Positions 35,769-46,057 of a stretch of DNA of 64,000 bases are shown in pieces (within the stretch, counting starts at the first letter, position 1; each line of letters begins with the position of its first letter). The notes under the pieces were generated by a model that searched no databases, was not told the DNA's origin, and was given only the letters and a program-made list of their open reading frames with translations. The translations under genes and the position numbers were made by a program. Origin of the DNA: Flavobacterium sasangense DSM 21067 (lineage in GTDB: Bacteria > Bacteroidota > Bacteroidia > Flavobacteriales > Flavobacteriaceae); the NCBI RefSeq assembly GCF_000686885.1, contig NZ_KK366033.1, positions 1 to 64,000 on the forward strand, written 5' to 3'.

Positions 35769-37652
35769 TTATTTCACTTCTTCGAAATCTACATCTTGAG
35801 TTTGGTCACCTGAAGCGTTTGCTTGTGGCTCAGCTTGAGAAGCTCCTTGCTCTTGTGATTTGTACATTTCTTCTGTAGCTGTTTTCCAAGCTGCATTTAC
35901 GTTGTCTAAACCTTTTTGAATAGCTTCTAAATCTTGATTTTCGTGAGCCATTTTTAATTCAGTTAGAGCGTATTCGATAGCAGTTTTATGCTCTGCAGTT
36001 AATTTATCACCAATTTCTTTTAATTGACTTTCTGTTTGGAAAATCATAGAATCAGCTTCATTAATTTTTTCTACTCTTTCTTTAGCTAATTTGTCTGCTT
36101 CTGCATTCATTTCAGCATCTTTTTTCATTCTTTCGATTTCTTCTGGAGTTAAACCTGAAGAAGCTTCGATACGAATATCATGAGATTTTCCTGTTCCTTT
36201 GTCAGTAGCAGAAACTTTGATGATACCATTTGCATCAATATCAAATGTTACTTCAATTTGAGGAACTCCTCTTGGTGCTGGTGGAATACCATCTAAATGG
36301 AAACGACCAATTGTTTTGTTATCATTCGCCATTGGTCTTTCTCCTTGTAAAACATGGATTTCTACCGATGGTTGGTTATCTGCTGCTGTTGAGAAAACTT
36401 GTGATTTTCTTGTTGGAATTGTAGTATTAGACTCAATTAATTTTGTCATTACACTTCCCATAGTTTCAATACCTAATGAAAGTGGTGTAACGTCTAATAA
36501 CAATACGTCTTTTACTTCACCAGTTAAAACTCCTCCTTGAATTGCAGCTCCAATTGCTACTACTTCATCAGGATTAACTCCTTTTGATGGTTTTTTGTTG
36601 AAGAATTTCTCAACTTGTTCTTGGATAACTGGGATACGAGTTGAACCTCCTACTAAAATAACTTCATCAATATCAGAAACTGATAAACCTGCATCTTTTA
36701 AAGCTTTAGCAACTGGTTCCATAGAACGTTTTACTAAAGATTCAGCTAATTGTTCGAATTTAGCTCTTGTTAATGTTTGAACTAAGTGTTTTGGTCCAGA
36801 AGCCGTAGCTGTTACGTATGGTAAGTTGATTTCTGTTTGAGCAGAAGCTGATAATTCAATTTTAGCTTTCTCAGCTGCTTCTTTTAAACGTTGTAATGCC
36901 ATTGGATCTTTACGTAAATCAACACCTTCAGCAGCATTGAAATCGTTTGCTAACCAATCGATAATTACTTGGTCAAAATCATCTCCACCTAAGTGAGTAT
37001 CTCCGTTTGTAGATAATACTTCGAAAACTCCGTCTCCTAATTCTAGGATAGAAATATCAAAAGTACCTCCACCTAAATCGTAAACTGCGATTTTTTGGTC
37101 TTTACCTTGTTTGTCTAATCCATAAGCTAAAGCTGCTGCTGTTGGCTCATTGATAATACGCATTACTTTTAAACCTGCAATTTCACCTGCTTCTTTCGTA
37201 GCCTGACGTTGTGCATCGTTAAAGTAAGCTGGAACAGTAATAACTGCTTCAGAAACTGAATGACCTAAATAATCCTCAGCTGTTTTTTTCATTTTTTGAA
37301 GTGTCATTGCAGACAATTCTTGCGGTGTGTATAAACGACCATCGATATCAACACGAGGCGTATCGTTGTCACCTTTAACCACTTTGTAAGCTACTGTTGA
37401 AGCTTCTTTTGCACTTTCAGTATACTTGTTACCCATAAAACGTTTTACCGAAGCAATCGTTTTTGTAGGGTTAGTTACTGCTTGTCTTTTTGCCGGATCT
37501 CCAACTTTAATTTCTCCACCTTCTACAAAAGCAATTACAGATGGTGTTGTTCTTTTACCTTCTGCGTTTGCAATTACAACAGGTTCTCCACCTTCCATTA
37601 CAGCCACACATGAGTTGGTTGTTCCTAAGTCGATTCCAATAATTTTGCTCAT
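35769..37652 (-). CDS. dnaK: Molecular chaperone DnaK (Hsp70)
   Basis: A 627-residue Hsp70 that binds exposed hydrophobic peptides in an ATP cycle driven by DnaJ and GrpE. The nucleotide-binding domain starts [15 protein letters not shown] and holds [15 protein letters not shown] and [10 protein letters not shown]. The substrate domain starts after [10 protein letters not shown] (about 385-500), and the helical lid ends in a disordered, Gln/Ala-rich tail with the acidic terminus VDFEEVK. dnaJ and grpE are not adjacent. Upstream lie a sigma-54-like -24/-12 element and TGACA/TGTCA half-sites rather than a CIRCE element. Confidence 0.99.
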   Translation of the reverse strand: MSKIIGIDLGTTNSCVAVMEGGEPVVIANAEGKRTTPSVIAFVEGGEIKVGDPAKRQAVTNPTKTIASVKRFMGNKYTESAKEASTVAYKVVKGDNDTPRVDIDGRLYTPQELSAMTLQKMKKTAEDYLGHSVSEAVITVPAYFNDAQRQATKEAGEIAGLKVMRIINEPTAAALAYGLDKQGKDQKIAVYDLGGGTFDISILELGDGVFEVLSTNGDTHLGGDDFDQVIIDWLANDFNAAEGVDLRKDPMALQRLKEAAEKAKIELSASAQTEINLPYVTATASGPKHLVQTLTRAKFEQLAESLVKRSMEPVAKALKDAGLSVSDIDEVILVGGSTRIPVIQEQVEKFFNKKPSKGVNPDEVVAIGAAIQGGVLTGEVKDVLLLDVTPLSLGIETMGSVMTKLIESNTTIPTRKSQVFSTAADNQPSVEIHVLQGERPMANDNKTIGRFHLDGIPPAPRGVPQIEVTFDIDANGIIKVSATDKGTGKSHDIRIEASSGLTPEEIERMKKDAEMNAEADKLAKERVEKINEADSMIFQTESQLKEIGDKLTAEHKTAIEYALTELKMAHENQDLEAIQKGLDNVNAAWKTATEEMYKSQEQGASQAEPQANASGDQTQDVDFEEVK

Positions 37653-37703
37653 TTTTATACTTGTTAGATTTTAAATTTCAATTTTAAACTCGATGACTTT
37701 AAT

Positions 37704-37718
37704 TCAAGGATTGTGCCA
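37704..37718 (-). promoter_or_regulatory. Sigma-54-like -24/-12 promoter of dnaK
   Basis: On the minus strand, TGGCAC (37718-37713), 5 bases, TTGA (37707-37704) fits the sigma-54 consensus TGGCAC-N5-TTGC with correct spacing and one mismatch. The predicted start of transcription is near 37694, about 42 bases before the ATG. No TAnnTTTG box with TTG at the right distance competes here. The assignment is by pattern only. Confidence 0.55.
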
Positions 37719-37738
37719 TTACGAAAAATACTGAAAAT

Positions 37739-37785
37739 TGACAGAAAACAGCTTTTGTCAGGTTTTTTAAACTGACAAAATGTCG
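37739..37785. promoter_or_regulatory. TGACA/TGTCA half-sites upstream of dnaK
   Basis: Half-sites TGACA (37739), TGTCA (37756), TGACA (37773) and TGTCG (37781) are present. The first three are spaced exactly 17 bases apart with alternating orientation, and the middle pair lies within the 9-bp inverted repeat TTTTGTCAG (37753-37761) / CTGACAAAA (37772-37780). They start about 20 bases upstream of the -24 element, where an enhancer-binding activator could act. They could alternatively serve as the end of the EamA transcript, but a T-run is missing. Confidence 0.5.
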
Positions 37786-37796
37786 TTTTAAGGTGG

Positions 37797-38696
37797 TTAT
37801 TTGAGTCTATTCTGTCTTAGGTTTTTAAAATTAGCGACATTAAAAACCACAATAGAAATCAAAATCAAAGAGTAAGAAACAATTTGGGCAACCGAAACCG
37901 ATTCTTTAAAATAAAATATCGCTAAAAAGAAATGAATCAACGGATTGGTGTACATTAATATCCCAACAGTAGAAGAATTTAATCCTTTTAAAGCATATAG
38001 ATTTAGGAATAAAGGAATAATCGTGAAGACAATGACAATGATTAAAAGTAATGAATAAAACAAAAATTCGGTTGGAACTGCTCCACCATAACTCGGATAA
38101 AACGGTAATAAAATAGCTGATGAAATCACCATTTGAATGGTTAATATCAAGAATTTATCGAAATCACTATTCTTTCTTTGGGAAACTAAATACAATCCGA
38201 AACTTAAAGCGATTATCACACTGTAAATCAAATCTTTAAAATTTCCGTAAGATAAAATTACACAACTAATTACGCATAATCCTACTGCAATCCATTGCCA
38301 AACATCGATTCTTTCTTTTAATAATATGAAAGCTAAAACGGTGGTTAAAATTGGGCAAATTATATAAGCAAACGAAGCCGATTGCAAACTCACATGATTC
38401 ACCGCGTAAATGAATAAAAACCAATTTAATACTAACAAAAGTCCGCCAACAATCGTCATGATTACAGCTGATTTTTGTTTTTTCTTTGAAAGTTCTTTGA
38501 AGGTTTTCTTCGCTTCAACAACAACTGATTTTCTAAAAAATAAATTAATTCCCAATAAGAAAGCCGTAGCAATAAAAACTCGGAAGAATAAAATATCTAG
38601 TGAAGCATAATCCGTTAAAGGCTTCAAAGCCAAGCTGAAAAATCCCCAAATAACAAAGGCAATAAGAGCAGCTAAAAAATACTTATTTATTGGCAT
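37797..38696 (-). CDS. EamA/DMT-superfamily transporter, RarD-like
   Basis: A roughly 299-residue inner-membrane protein with ten predicted transmembrane helices and the two EamA repeats (about 5-140 and 150-295). The stretches LNWFLFIYAVNHVSLQSASFAYIICPI and GLNSSTVGILMYTNPLIHFFLAIFYFKE match the RarD-like branch, whose substrates are not well defined. The ATG at 38696 (PINKYF...) is preferred over an in-frame TTG at 38711. Confidence 0.87.
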   Translation of the reverse strand: MPINKYFLAALIAFVIWGFFSLALKPLTDYASLDILFFRVFIATAFLLGINLFFRKSVVVEAKKTFKELSKKKQKSAVIMTIVGGLLLVLNWFLFIYAVNHVSLQSASFAYIICPILTTVLAFILLKERIDVWQWIAVGLCVISCVILSYGNFKDLIYSVIIALSFGLYLVSQRKNSDFDKFLILTIQMVISSAILLPFYPSYGGAVPTEFLFYSLLLIIVIVFTIIPLFLNLYALKGLNSSTVGILMYTNPLIHFFLAIFYFKESVSVAQIVSYSLILISIVVFNVANFKNLRQNRLK

Positions 38697-38793
38697 TACT
38701 TTTTTTTGCAAAAGAACTAAAAAAGAAGGAAACCAAATCCCAATTTTATGTTATTAATTCAAAAGATTTGTAACAATTGAACTGTTTTACGTG

Positions 38794-38825
38794 TTGCATA
38801 ATTTCAATTTTAAAAACTATCTTTG
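38794..38825 (+). promoter_or_regulatory. Promoter of sdaA
   Basis: TTG at 38794-38796, 21 bases, then TATCTTTG at 38818-38825, an exact -7 match, 19 bases before the sdaA ATG. The spacing is slightly long. Confidence 0.6.
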
Positions 38826-38844
38826 CTATACTAAAGAACTATTT

Positions 38845-40260
38845 ATGGAATGTATTTCTGTTTTTGATATGTTAAAGATTGGTGTTGGACCTTCAAGTTC
38901 TCACACTCTTGGGCCATGGCGTGCTGCCGAACAATTTTTAAAAGAATTGCGCAATCGCAATCTAATTGATAACATCATTGGTGTCAAAGTAGATTTATAT
39001 GGTTCCTTATCATTAACCGGAAAAGGGCATGCTACAGATTTAGCAGTAATGCTTGGTTTAAGCGGCGCTGATCCAGAATATATTCCGGTGGAAAGTATTG
39101 ATGTGATTATTTCTGCCATCAAAAACAAGAAAGAAATTTTCTTAGGAAATGAAATTTTAATTCCGTTTTGTTTTGAAACCGATATTGTTTTCAACCGAAA
39201 CTTTTTACCTTTTCATGCCAACGGATTAACTTTTACCGCTAAAACTGATACTGAGACTTATTCAGAAACCTATTATTCGATTGGTGGAGGATTTGTGGTA
39301 AAAGAAAAAGAAGACCATCACAAAGAAGAAATTTTACATACTTTTCCATTTCCAATTGAAAAAGCGGACGAACTTTTAGCTTTTTGTGCGGCAGAAAACA
39401 AGAAGATTTCTGAAATCGTTTACGAAAACGAGAAAACCATGCGTAGCGAAGAAGAAATTCACAACGAATTACTTCGCATTTGGGATACGATGTTAGAATG
39501 CATGTACATTGGTTGTCATTCTGAGGGAATTCTTCCGGGTGGTTTAAATGTGCGAAGAAGAGCGTATGACATGCACAAAAACTTAATTGGAGTTTTACCT
39601 TATGAAGACCCATATTCGTGGTTGCAAATCATCAGACAAACTGAAGTTAAATTCCGTCAAATTTTAAAATGGGTAAGTTGTTTTGCATTGGCAGTAAATG
39701 AAGTAAATGCTTCGTTAGGTCGTGTGGTTACGGCTCCTACCAATGGAAGTGCAGGAGTTATTCCAGCGGTTCTAATGTATTATTTGGTAATCGAAAATCA
39801 CGAAGCTGGCGAAAAAGAAATCAAACAATTTTTAATGGTGGCGGGCGAAATTGGCTCTATCTTTAAAAAAGGAGCCACCATTTCAGCAGCTATGGGCGGT
39901 TGTCAGGCGGAAATTGGAGTTTCGAGTGCTATGGCAGCAGCTGCTTTGTGTGAATTAATGGGCGGAACTCCAGCTCAAGTTACGATGGCAGCCGAAATTG
40001 CAATGGAACATCACTTAGGATTAACTTGCGACCCAATTGGTGGTTTAGTGCAAATTCCGTGTATTGAAAGAAATACTATGGGAGCAATTAAAGCCATAAA
40101 TGCAGCAGAATTAGCCTTAGAAACCGATGCTTTAAACGCAAAAGTACCATTAGACAAAGTAATCAATACGATGTGGGAAACTGCAAAGGATATGAATACT
40201 AAATACAAAGAAACCTCAGAAGGTGGTTTAGCGGTTGCGGTTGGACTAGCGGATTGTTAA
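38845..40260 (+). CDS. sdaA: L-serine ammonia-lyase (iron-sulfur type)
   Basis: Deaminates L-serine to pyruvate using an oxygen-sensitive [4Fe-4S] cluster. The 471-residue single-chain enzyme has an N-terminal beta domain ([12 protein letters not shown], 12-23) and a C-terminal alpha domain with [14 protein letters not shown] and the cluster cysteine regions [10 protein letters not shown] and [16 protein letters not shown]. The ATG at 38845 begins the conserved [10 protein letters not shown] start; the in-frame start at 38791 precedes the -7 box. The following DUF2809 start codon overlaps this stop (TAATG). Confidence 0.96.
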   Translation: MECISVFDMLKIGVGPSSSHTLGPWRAAEQFLKELRNRNLIDNIIGVKVDLYGSLSLTGKGHATDLAVMLGLSGADPEYIPVESIDVIISAIKNKKEIFLGNEILIPFCFETDIVFNRNFLPFHANGLTFTAKTDTETYSETYYSIGGGFVVKEKEDHHKEEILHTFPFPIEKADELLAFCAAENKKISEIVYENEKTMRSEEEIHNELLRIWDTMLECMYIGCHSEGILPGGLNVRRRAYDMHKNLIGVLPYEDPYSWLQIIRQTEVKFRQILKWVSCFALAVNEVNASLGRVVTAPTNGSAGVIPAVLMYYLVIENHEAGEKEIKQFLMVAGEIGSIFKKGATISAAMGGCQAEIGVSSAMAAAALCELMGGTPAQVTMAAEIAMEHHLGLTCDPIGGLVQIPCIERNTMGAIKAINAAELALETDALNAKVPLDKVINTMWETAKDMNTKYKETSEGGLAVAVGLADC

Positions 40261-40634
40261 TGAAAAGTAATCGACTAAATTATTTCATTACGATTTTATT
40301 AGTTTTAATTCTTGGAATACTTTCAAGGAAAATCACTGGCATTCCATTATTTATTGGAGATGTTTTGTATGCTGTTTTGATTTACTTCGGATTTCGATTT
40401 TTAATTATGGATTCGAAAAAATCAACCTCGCTCCTATTGAGTTTGCTTTTTTGTTTTGATATTGAAATCTTACAATTGGTTCAAATCGATTGGTTACTAG
40501 CTATTAGAAAAACCACTTTAGGTCATTACATTTTGGGAGAAGGTTTCCTTTGGTTGGATTTACTTTGTTATGTAATGGGAAGTTTTACTGGTTATTATTT
40601 TGATAAATTATTTCTTTCTTCTGGTATCAATTAA
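40260..40634 (+). CDS. DUF2809 family membrane protein
   Basis: A 124-residue protein with three or four predicted transmembrane helices. The segments GDVLYAVLIYFGFRFLI, QLVQIDWLLAIRKTTLGHYILGEGFLWLDL and YVMGSFTGYYFDKLF match DUF2809, whose function is unknown. Its ATG shares the A of the sdaA stop (TAATG), indicating translational coupling to serine deamination or simple co-expression. Its 3' end overlaps the convergent NTF2-like gene by 27 bases. Confidence 0.8.
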   Translation: MKSNRLNYFITILLVLILGILSRKITGIPLFIGDVLYAVLIYFGFRFLIMDSKKSTSLLLSLLFCFDIEILQLVQIDWLLAIRKTTLGHYILGEGFLWLDLLCYVMGSFTGYYFDKLFLSSGIN

Positions 40635-41042
40635 ATGAATAATTTGCCATTTTCCGTTGTCGTTGTACAAGGTAAAAGCGTTGGCACCAATATGACTTAG
40701 CTTATCATTTACATAAAATTCATACGGAGTCCATACGTGGGCTAAGTTGCCATCAATTTCTACTTTAGAATCAAGTAATTTTTCGAATATTTTCAAATTT
40801 GAAGGAATAGTAGCAATTGAATTTAAAAATTCATCAAACTTTTCATCAATGAGTTTGTTTCCTTCTTTTGTGTTAGCAATTGTTCTCATTACAATTTCAG
40901 GATGACACAATTGTTTTAGAGCAGTTGTGTCTTTAGCATGAAAAGAAATAAAAAAATCATCCACCACTTTTTTGGGATTGGTATCTTGCGCAAAAAGAGA
41001 GCTAGTTATTCCAAGAAAAAACAGGAAAAACAATGATTTCAT
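40608..41042 (-). CDS. NTF2-like (SnoaL-type) exported protein
   Basis: A 144-residue protein with a signal peptide (cleavage after LFAQ near residue 19) and a single NTF2-like cone fold, typified by KKVVDDFFISFHAKDTTALKQLCHPEIV at the start and AHVWTPYEFYVNDKLSHIGANAFTLYNDNGKWQIIHLIDTRR at the end. NTF2-like domains bind or isomerise small molecules; no catalytic residues are identified. It lies 9 bases after nhaD and probably shares its transcript. Confidence 0.85.
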   Translation of the reverse strand: MKSLFFLFFLGITSSLFAQDTNPKKVVDDFFISFHAKDTTALKQLCHPEIVMRTIANTKEGNKLIDEKFDEFLNSIATIPSNLKIFEKLLDSKVEIDGNLAHVWTPYEFYVNDKLSHIGANAFTLYNDNGKWQIIHLIDTRRKK

Positions 41043-41051
41043 CCTAATATT

Positions 41052-42338
41052 TTAATGCATTAGTAGCACTTGAATCAAATATGTTACAATACCAGCAACA
41101 TAACCAACAATTGCCAAAGGAGTTATTTTTTTCAAATACCACATAAAAGTAATTTTCTCTTTCTCCATTACGGCAATACCCGCTGCAGAACCAATTACTA
41201 ACATACTTCCTCCTGTTCCAGCACATAAAGCGATAAATTCCCATAAAGAATGATCCATTGGATAATCAGCCAAAGAGAACATTCCTTGTGTTGCTGCTAC
41301 TAAACTTCCGTTATCTACAATTGAAGATAGAACTCCAATAGCAACAATCATAGAATCTGTATTTGGTAAGTTTGTAATTAAAATGTTCGCTAATTCTTTT
41401 AAAACTCCTACTTCTTGCAAAGCAAATACCATTAATAATATTCCCATAAAATAAAGTATTGAACTAATATCAACTTTAGTCAATGCGTATGCCACTGAAA
41501 ACTTATCTTTCTCTTCTTGTGTCTTTTTTCTATGATACATTATTGAAACTAAAGAAACCATCGATAATGAAATTAAAACTCCAATAAATGGTGGTAATCC
41601 TGTTAATGTTTTAATTACTGGAACCATTACTAATCCTAGTACACCAGCTATAAAAACACTCATACTCCCTCGCATTTTTTCTTCCTGACGCACTTGAGCC
41701 ATGGATACTTGTGCTCTCAAAACTGCAAAACCTTTCATTCTAAAACTAGCTATCAATACAGGCACTAACAATACCATAATAGATGGCAAAATCAATGCTT
41801 TCACAATTCCAAAAGAACTTACTTGACCGCCTATCCATAATAAAGTTGTAGTAACATCTCCTATCGGACTAAAAGCTCCTCCAGCATTAGCTGCGATTAC
41901 AACGATTCCTGTCAATACCATTCTGATTTCTCCTTTTGGCATTAACTTTCTTAAAAGTGTTACCATAATGATTGCAGTTGCCAAGTTATCTAATAATGCT
42001 GATAGAAAAAAAGTAATAAAAGCAACTATCCAAAGTAATTTTAAAACAGAAGTTGTTCTAATTCTACTGGTAATTACAGTAAAACCTTTATGAATATCTA
42101 TTAATTCCACTATCGTCATTGCTCCCATAAGAAAAATCAACAATCCTGATATTTCTCCAAAATATTCCATTAATTTTTCAGTTACTAAGTGTTGGTCATC
42201 GTGGCTGTAAAGAGCAATAACAACCCAACAAATTGTTCCAGTAAGTAAAGCAGTAATTGTTTTATTAATTCGAATAGGAGATTCTAGAATAACCGATAAG
42301 TAACCTAGAATTGCAACAGCAAGTAATATAGATATCAT
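41052..42338 (-). CDS. nhaD: Sodium:proton antiporter NhaD
   Basis: A 428-residue inner-membrane antiporter of the ion transporter superfamily with 11-13 predicted helices. NhaD exchanges cytoplasmic Na+ or Li+ for H+ in alkaline or saline conditions. Recognisable stretches are DNLATAIIMVTLLRKL, AANAGGAFSPIGDVTTTLLWIGGQ and the C-terminal SSIVDNGSLVAATQGMF and CAGTGGSMLVIGSAAGIAVME, the two inverted repeats with the conserved D-N and GS elements. It is divergent from panB; an NTF2-like gene follows in the same direction. Confidence 0.93.
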   Translation of the reverse strand: MISILLAVAILGYLSVILESPIRINKTITALLTGTICWVVIALYSHDDQHLVTEKLMEYFGEISGLLIFLMGAMTIVELIDIHKGFTVITSRIRTTSVLKLLWIVAFITFFLSALLDNLATAIIMVTLLRKLMPKGEIRMVLTGIVVIAANAGGAFSPIGDVTTTLLWIGGQVSSFGIVKALILPSIMVLLVPVLIASFRMKGFAVLRAQVSMAQVRQEEKMRGSMSVFIAGVLGLVMVPVIKTLTGLPPFIGVLISLSMVSLVSIMYHRKKTQEEKDKFSVAYALTKVDISSILYFMGILLMVFALQEVGVLKELANILITNLPNTDSMIVAIGVLSSIVDNGSLVAATQGMFSLADYPMDHSLWEFIALCAGTGGSMLVIGSAAGIAVMEKEKITFMWYLKKITPLAIVGYVAGIVTYLIQVLLMH

Positions 42339-42441
42339 TTTAGCATTGTTTTTAAACGCCCCTAAATTAAAACATTAATTTAACATAAATTTAATATTTG
42401 AGAAATATTTTTTCAAAATCTAAAAAGAAAATAACATTTAC

Positions 42442-42449
42442 TACCTTTG
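42442..42449 (+). promoter_or_regulatory. -7 box of panB
   Basis: TACCTTTG is an exact TAnnTTTG match, 19 bases before the panB start codon. No clear -33 TTG is seen at the expected distance. Confidence 0.6.
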
Positions 42450-42468
42450 TCTTTTAAATACAAAAAAC

Positions 42469-43287
42469 ATGTCAGTAGCGAAGAAAGATTACAAAAGAAT
42501 TACAACAAGAACTTTGATTGATATGAAAGAAAATGGAGAAAAAATCTCCATGCTAACTTCATATGATTTTACAATGGCTAAAATTGTAGATTCTGCGGGT
42601 GTAGATGTTATTTTAGTTGGTGATTCAGCAAGTAATGTTATGGCGGGACATGAAACAACACTTCCAATTACACTTGACCAAATGATTTATCACGCATCAA
42701 GTGTGGTTAGAGCTTGCGAAAGAGCTTTGGTCGTGGTTGATTTACCTTTTGGTAGTTATCAATCGGATTCTAAAGAAGCCTTACGCTCTGCAATACGAAT
42801 TATGAAAGAAAGTGGCGGGCATGCAGTAAAATTAGAAGGTGGAAGTGAAATTAAAGATTCAATCAAAAAGATATTAAACGCTGGAATTCCTGTCATGGGA
42901 CATTTAGGATTAACACCACAATCTATTTATAAATTCGGAACTTATACCGTTAGAGCTAAAGAAGAAGCGGAAGCTGAAAAATTAATCGAAGACGCAAAAA
43001 TGTTAGAGCGCTTAGGTTGTTTTTCATTAGTATTAGAAAAAATTCCAGCAGCTCTAGCTGAAAAAGTGGCTAAAAGTATTTCTATCCCTGTAATTGGAAT
43101 TGGTGCTGGTGGTGGTGTTGATGGACAAGTTTTAGTAATTCACGACATGTTAGGAATGAATAACGAATTCAGTCCGAGATTTTTACGTCGTTATTTGAAT
43201 TTATACGAACAGATGACGCAAGCTATTGGTCAATATGTAACCGATGTGAAATCGCAAGATTTTCCTAATGCTAACGAACAATATTAA
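42469..43287 (+). CDS. panB: 3-methyl-2-oxobutanoate hydroxymethyltransferase
   Basis: First step of pantothenate synthesis: transfers a hydroxymethyl group from methylene-tetrahydrofolate to ketoisovalerate. The 272-residue TIM barrel shows [27 protein letters not shown] with the Mg-binding Asp, [11 protein letters not shown], and [13 protein letters not shown] plus the [17 protein letters not shown] loop. It is followed after 2 bases by an RluA-family gene, an odd but tight arrangement often seen in Flavobacteria. Confidence 0.97.
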   Translation: MSVAKKDYKRITTRTLIDMKENGEKISMLTSYDFTMAKIVDSAGVDVILVGDSASNVMAGHETTLPITLDQMIYHASSVVRACERALVVVDLPFGSYQSDSKEALRSAIRIMKESGGHAVKLEGGSEIKDSIKKILNAGIPVMGHLGLTPQSIYKFGTYTVRAKEEAEAEKLIEDAKMLERLGCFSLVLEKIPAALAEKVAKSISIPVIGIGAGGGVDGQVLVIHDMLGMNNEFSPRFLRRYLNLYEQMTQAIGQYVTDVKSQDFPNANEQY

Positions 43288-43289
43288 TT

Positions 43290-43988
43290 GTGTCTAACAA
43301 AGAAATTTCCACAAAAGACAACTTACAAATCCTTCACGAAGACAATCACATCATTGTCATCAATAAGCGTGTAGGTGATATTGTTCAAGGAGATAAAACG
43401 GGTGACAAACCACTTTCTGATGTGGTAAAAGAATACATCAAAGAAAAATACAATAAGCCTGGAGATGTTTTTTTAGGAGTCGTTCATCGTTTAGATAGAC
43501 CAACAACTGGAATTGTGGTTTTTGCGAAAACGTCAAAAGCGCTAACACGTTTAAACGAAACGTTTAAAAATAGAGAAACGCAAAAAACCTATTGGGCAGT
43601 AGTAAAAAATTGTCCTCCAAAAGAAAAAGATACTTTAGTTCATTTCTTAAAAAGAAATACTAAAAACAACACTTCAAAAGCGCATTTAAAAGAAGTTCCT
43701 GAAAGTAAAAAAGCAAGTTTAAGTTATCAAATCATCAAAAAATTAGATAATTATTTTGTTTTAGAAATTGACTTACACACAGGAAGACACCATCAAATTA
43801 GAGCACAATTACAAGCTATTGGTTGTCCAATAAAAGGTGATTTAAAATATGGTTTTGACCGAAGTAATTCTGATGGAGGGATTCATCTGCATGCTCGTAA
43901 ATTAATTTTAACTCATCCTGTCTCCAAAGAAATCTTGACTTTTATTGCTCAAACTCCAAACGATGTCATTTGGAATTCAGTAATTTAA
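43290..43988 (+). CDS. RluA-family pseudouridine synthase
   Basis: A 232-residue enzyme that converts uridine to pseudouridine in rRNA or tRNA. The catalytic Asp69 lies in VHRLDRPTTG, the family motif, with further marks GRHHQIRAQLQAIGCPIKGDLKYG and HARKLILTHP. No S4 domain is present, so it is the short RluA/TruC-like form. The start is non-ATG: GTG at 43290 (a TTG at 43289 is out of frame), 2 bases after the panB stop, so translation is probably coupled. The target nucleotide is unknown. Confidence 0.9.
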   Translation: MSNKEISTKDNLQILHEDNHIIVINKRVGDIVQGDKTGDKPLSDVVKEYIKEKYNKPGDVFLGVVHRLDRPTTGIVVFAKTSKALTRLNETFKNRETQKTYWAVVKNCPPKEKDTLVHFLKRNTKNNTSKAHLKEVPESKKASLSYQIIKKLDNYFVLEIDLHTGRHHQIRAQLQAIGCPIKGDLKYGFDRSNSDGGIHLHARKLILTHPVSKEILTFIAQTPNDVIWNSVI

Positions 43989-44048
43989 CATTATTTATGT
44001 TTTTTTTAAAGTTTTTTCACTACATTTATTGCAAATAATTTCGTTGTA

Positions 44049-46052
44049 ATGAAGAAAACTTTACTTTCACATATTACTTCTAATCAAAAAATCAAACAAC
44101 TTGAGACGGAATTAGCATACTACAAAAGTAGAGACACTTTACACGAAAATTTTGAATATTTTTTTAACGAAACTACCGATTTAATATGCATTGCCAATTT
44201 AGACGGTTATTTTTTAAAAATTAATCCCGCTTTCTCCAACACATTAGGATATTCTGAATCAGAATTAATCACTAAAAAATTCATCAATTATGTTCATTCA
44301 GAAGATGTAGAAAAAACCTTAAATGAGATGAATAATCTTAGAGAAGGAATCAATACTATCAATTTTAGTAATCGATATTTACGAAAAGATGGAACCAACA
44401 TCTGGCTACAATGGATTTCAACTATCAACTTAAAAACAAAAATAATATTTGCAATAGCACGAGATATTTCAGAAATAAAAAATACCCAAGAAAAATTAAT
44501 ACTCAGTGAAAAATTATTAAATGAGTCCCAAAAAATGGCAAAAATTGGGAGTTGGGAATTTGACTTAATCAGTAACAAACTATATTGGTCAGACGAACTT
44601 TACAATATTTTTGAGATAGATAAAAGTGCACAAGAAAATCTAGCAGAAACCTATAGAAGCAAATTAACTATTGAAGATATAAATCACTTAGATCAGCTTG
44701 TTGATAGAACAATTAAAGAAAAAAAATCATACGAAGTGGAGCATCCTTTCACTCTAGCTGGAAACAGAAAAAAATGGCTTTTAGGATCTGGCGAGCCTGT
44801 AATAAACGAATCAGGTGAAGTTATTAAAATAAGAGGAGTTGCCCGAGATATTACAGCACAAAAAGAAAGAGACGCTGCAATAAAAGCAAAAGAATTTGCT
44901 GAGCTTGCTAATCAGGCAAAATCAGAATTTTTGGCTAATATGAGTCATGAAATTAGAACTCCATTAAACGGTGTAATTGGATTTTCTGACTTATTATTAA
45001 AAACAAATTTAGACGAGAATCAAAAGGTTTATATGAATAATATCAACCATTCAGCCAATTTACTTTTAGAAATTATAAACGATATCTTAGATTTTTCAAA
45101 AATTGAATCTGGAAAATTTGAACTGTTTTTCGAACCCGTAAATATTAGAACCTTAGCACAACAAGTTGTTGACTTATTTAAAAGTCATGCAATGAATAAA
45201 AACATTGAATTAAATTTAATTATAGATCCAAATGTTCCAGAATGGATAGTGGCAGATATTGTTAGGTTAAAACAAATTCTCGTAAACTTAATTGGAAATG
45301 CTGTAAAATTCACCAACTTCGGAGAAGTTTTACTTCAAATTGAACAAATAAAAAGCGTTAAAAATAAATTTTCAACACTAAGATTATCCGTAATTGACAC
45401 TGGAATTGGTATTAAAGAAGAAAACCTTAATAAAATATTTCAATCTTTCGTACAAGAAGATGTTTCCACAAGCAAAAAATTTGGTGGAACTGGATTAGGA
45501 TTGTCGATTTCTAATAAAATTCTAGAAAAATGGAACAGTAAAATTGAAGTAAACAGCATTCATGGAGAAGGAAGTAATTTCAATTTCACTATCACTTTTG
45601 AAATTGCAAAATCTTCTCAAAACGATATAAAAAATTCAAATAAGAGTAATCAAATAACAAATTTTGAAACCAATAAATTCTCGAAAGAATTAAATATTTT
45701 AATTGTAGAGGATAATATAATTAATATGTTATTGTGTAAAAAAATGATTCAATCTATTTTACCCAATAGTACTATTTTTCAAGCTGAAAATGGTCTAAAA
45801 GTCTTGGAAATATTGGACAAAGAATCGATAAACTTAATTCTTTTAGATATTCAAATGCCTGAAAAAAATGGTTATGAAACTACTTTGGAAATTCGAAAAA
45901 ATGAAAAGTTAAAAAATTTACCTATTATTGCACTCACAGCCGGAATTATGGTTGGAGAAAAGGAAAAATGTTTAGATTATGGAATGGATGACTACATTTC
46001 TAAACCTTTCAAAATAATTGAATTACAAACTATAATTAATAAATATATCTAA
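44049..46052 (+). CDS. Hybrid sensor histidine kinase (PAS-PAS-HK-REC)
   Basis: A 667-residue, apparently soluble hybrid kinase without transmembrane helices. Order: short coiled N-terminus, PAS1 (about 31-145), PAS2 (about 152-272), HisKA with phospho-acceptor His300 (MSHEIRTPLNG), HATPase (about 400-515; NLIGNAVKFTNFGE, DTGIGIKEE, GGTGLGLSIS), and a REC domain (about 547-665) with phospho-acceptor Asp600 (LLDIQMPEKNG). The signal is probably cytoplasmic and sensed by PAS. No downstream response regulator is adjacent. The following genes are separated by 5, 20 and 2 bases, so they form an apparent operon. Confidence 0.94.
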   Translation: MKKTLLSHITSNQKIKQLETELAYYKSRDTLHENFEYFFNETTDLICIANLDGYFLKINPAFSNTLGYSESELITKKFINYVHSEDVEKTLNEMNNLREGINTINFSNRYLRKDGTNIWLQWISTINLKTKIIFAIARDISEIKNTQEKLILSEKLLNESQKMAKIGSWEFDLISNKLYWSDELYNIFEIDKSAQENLAETYRSKLTIEDINHLDQLVDRTIKEKKSYEVEHPFTLAGNRKKWLLGSGEPVINESGEVIKIRGVARDITAQKERDAAIKAKEFAELANQAKSEFLANMSHEIRTPLNGVIGFSDLLLKTNLDENQKVYMNNINHSANLLLEIINDILDFSKIESGKFELFFEPVNIRTLAQQVVDLFKSHAMNKNIELNLIIDPNVPEWIVADIVRLKQILVNLIGNAVKFTNFGEVLLQIEQIKSVKNKFSTLRLSVIDTGIGIKEENLNKIFQSFVQEDVSTSKKFGGTGLGLSISNKILEKWNSKIEVNSIHGEGSNFNFTITFEIAKSSQNDIKNSNKSNQITNFETNKFSKELNILIVEDNIINMLLCKKMIQSILPNSTIFQAENGLKVLEILDKESINLILLDIQMPEKNGYETTLEIRKNEKLKNLPIIALTAGIMVGEKEKCLDYGMDDYISKPFKIIELQTIINKYI

Positions 46053-46057
46053 TTTTT

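Noticed and set aside
37753..37780. Inverted repeat as the EamA gene terminator
   Set aside because: It lies upstream of the dnaK start and beyond the EamA stop, but no T-run follows on the minus strand, and the phased half-sites extend past it, which fits an operator better.
39239..39613. 124-residue minus-strand ORF
   Set aside because: It is antisense to sdaA and has no family-like features.
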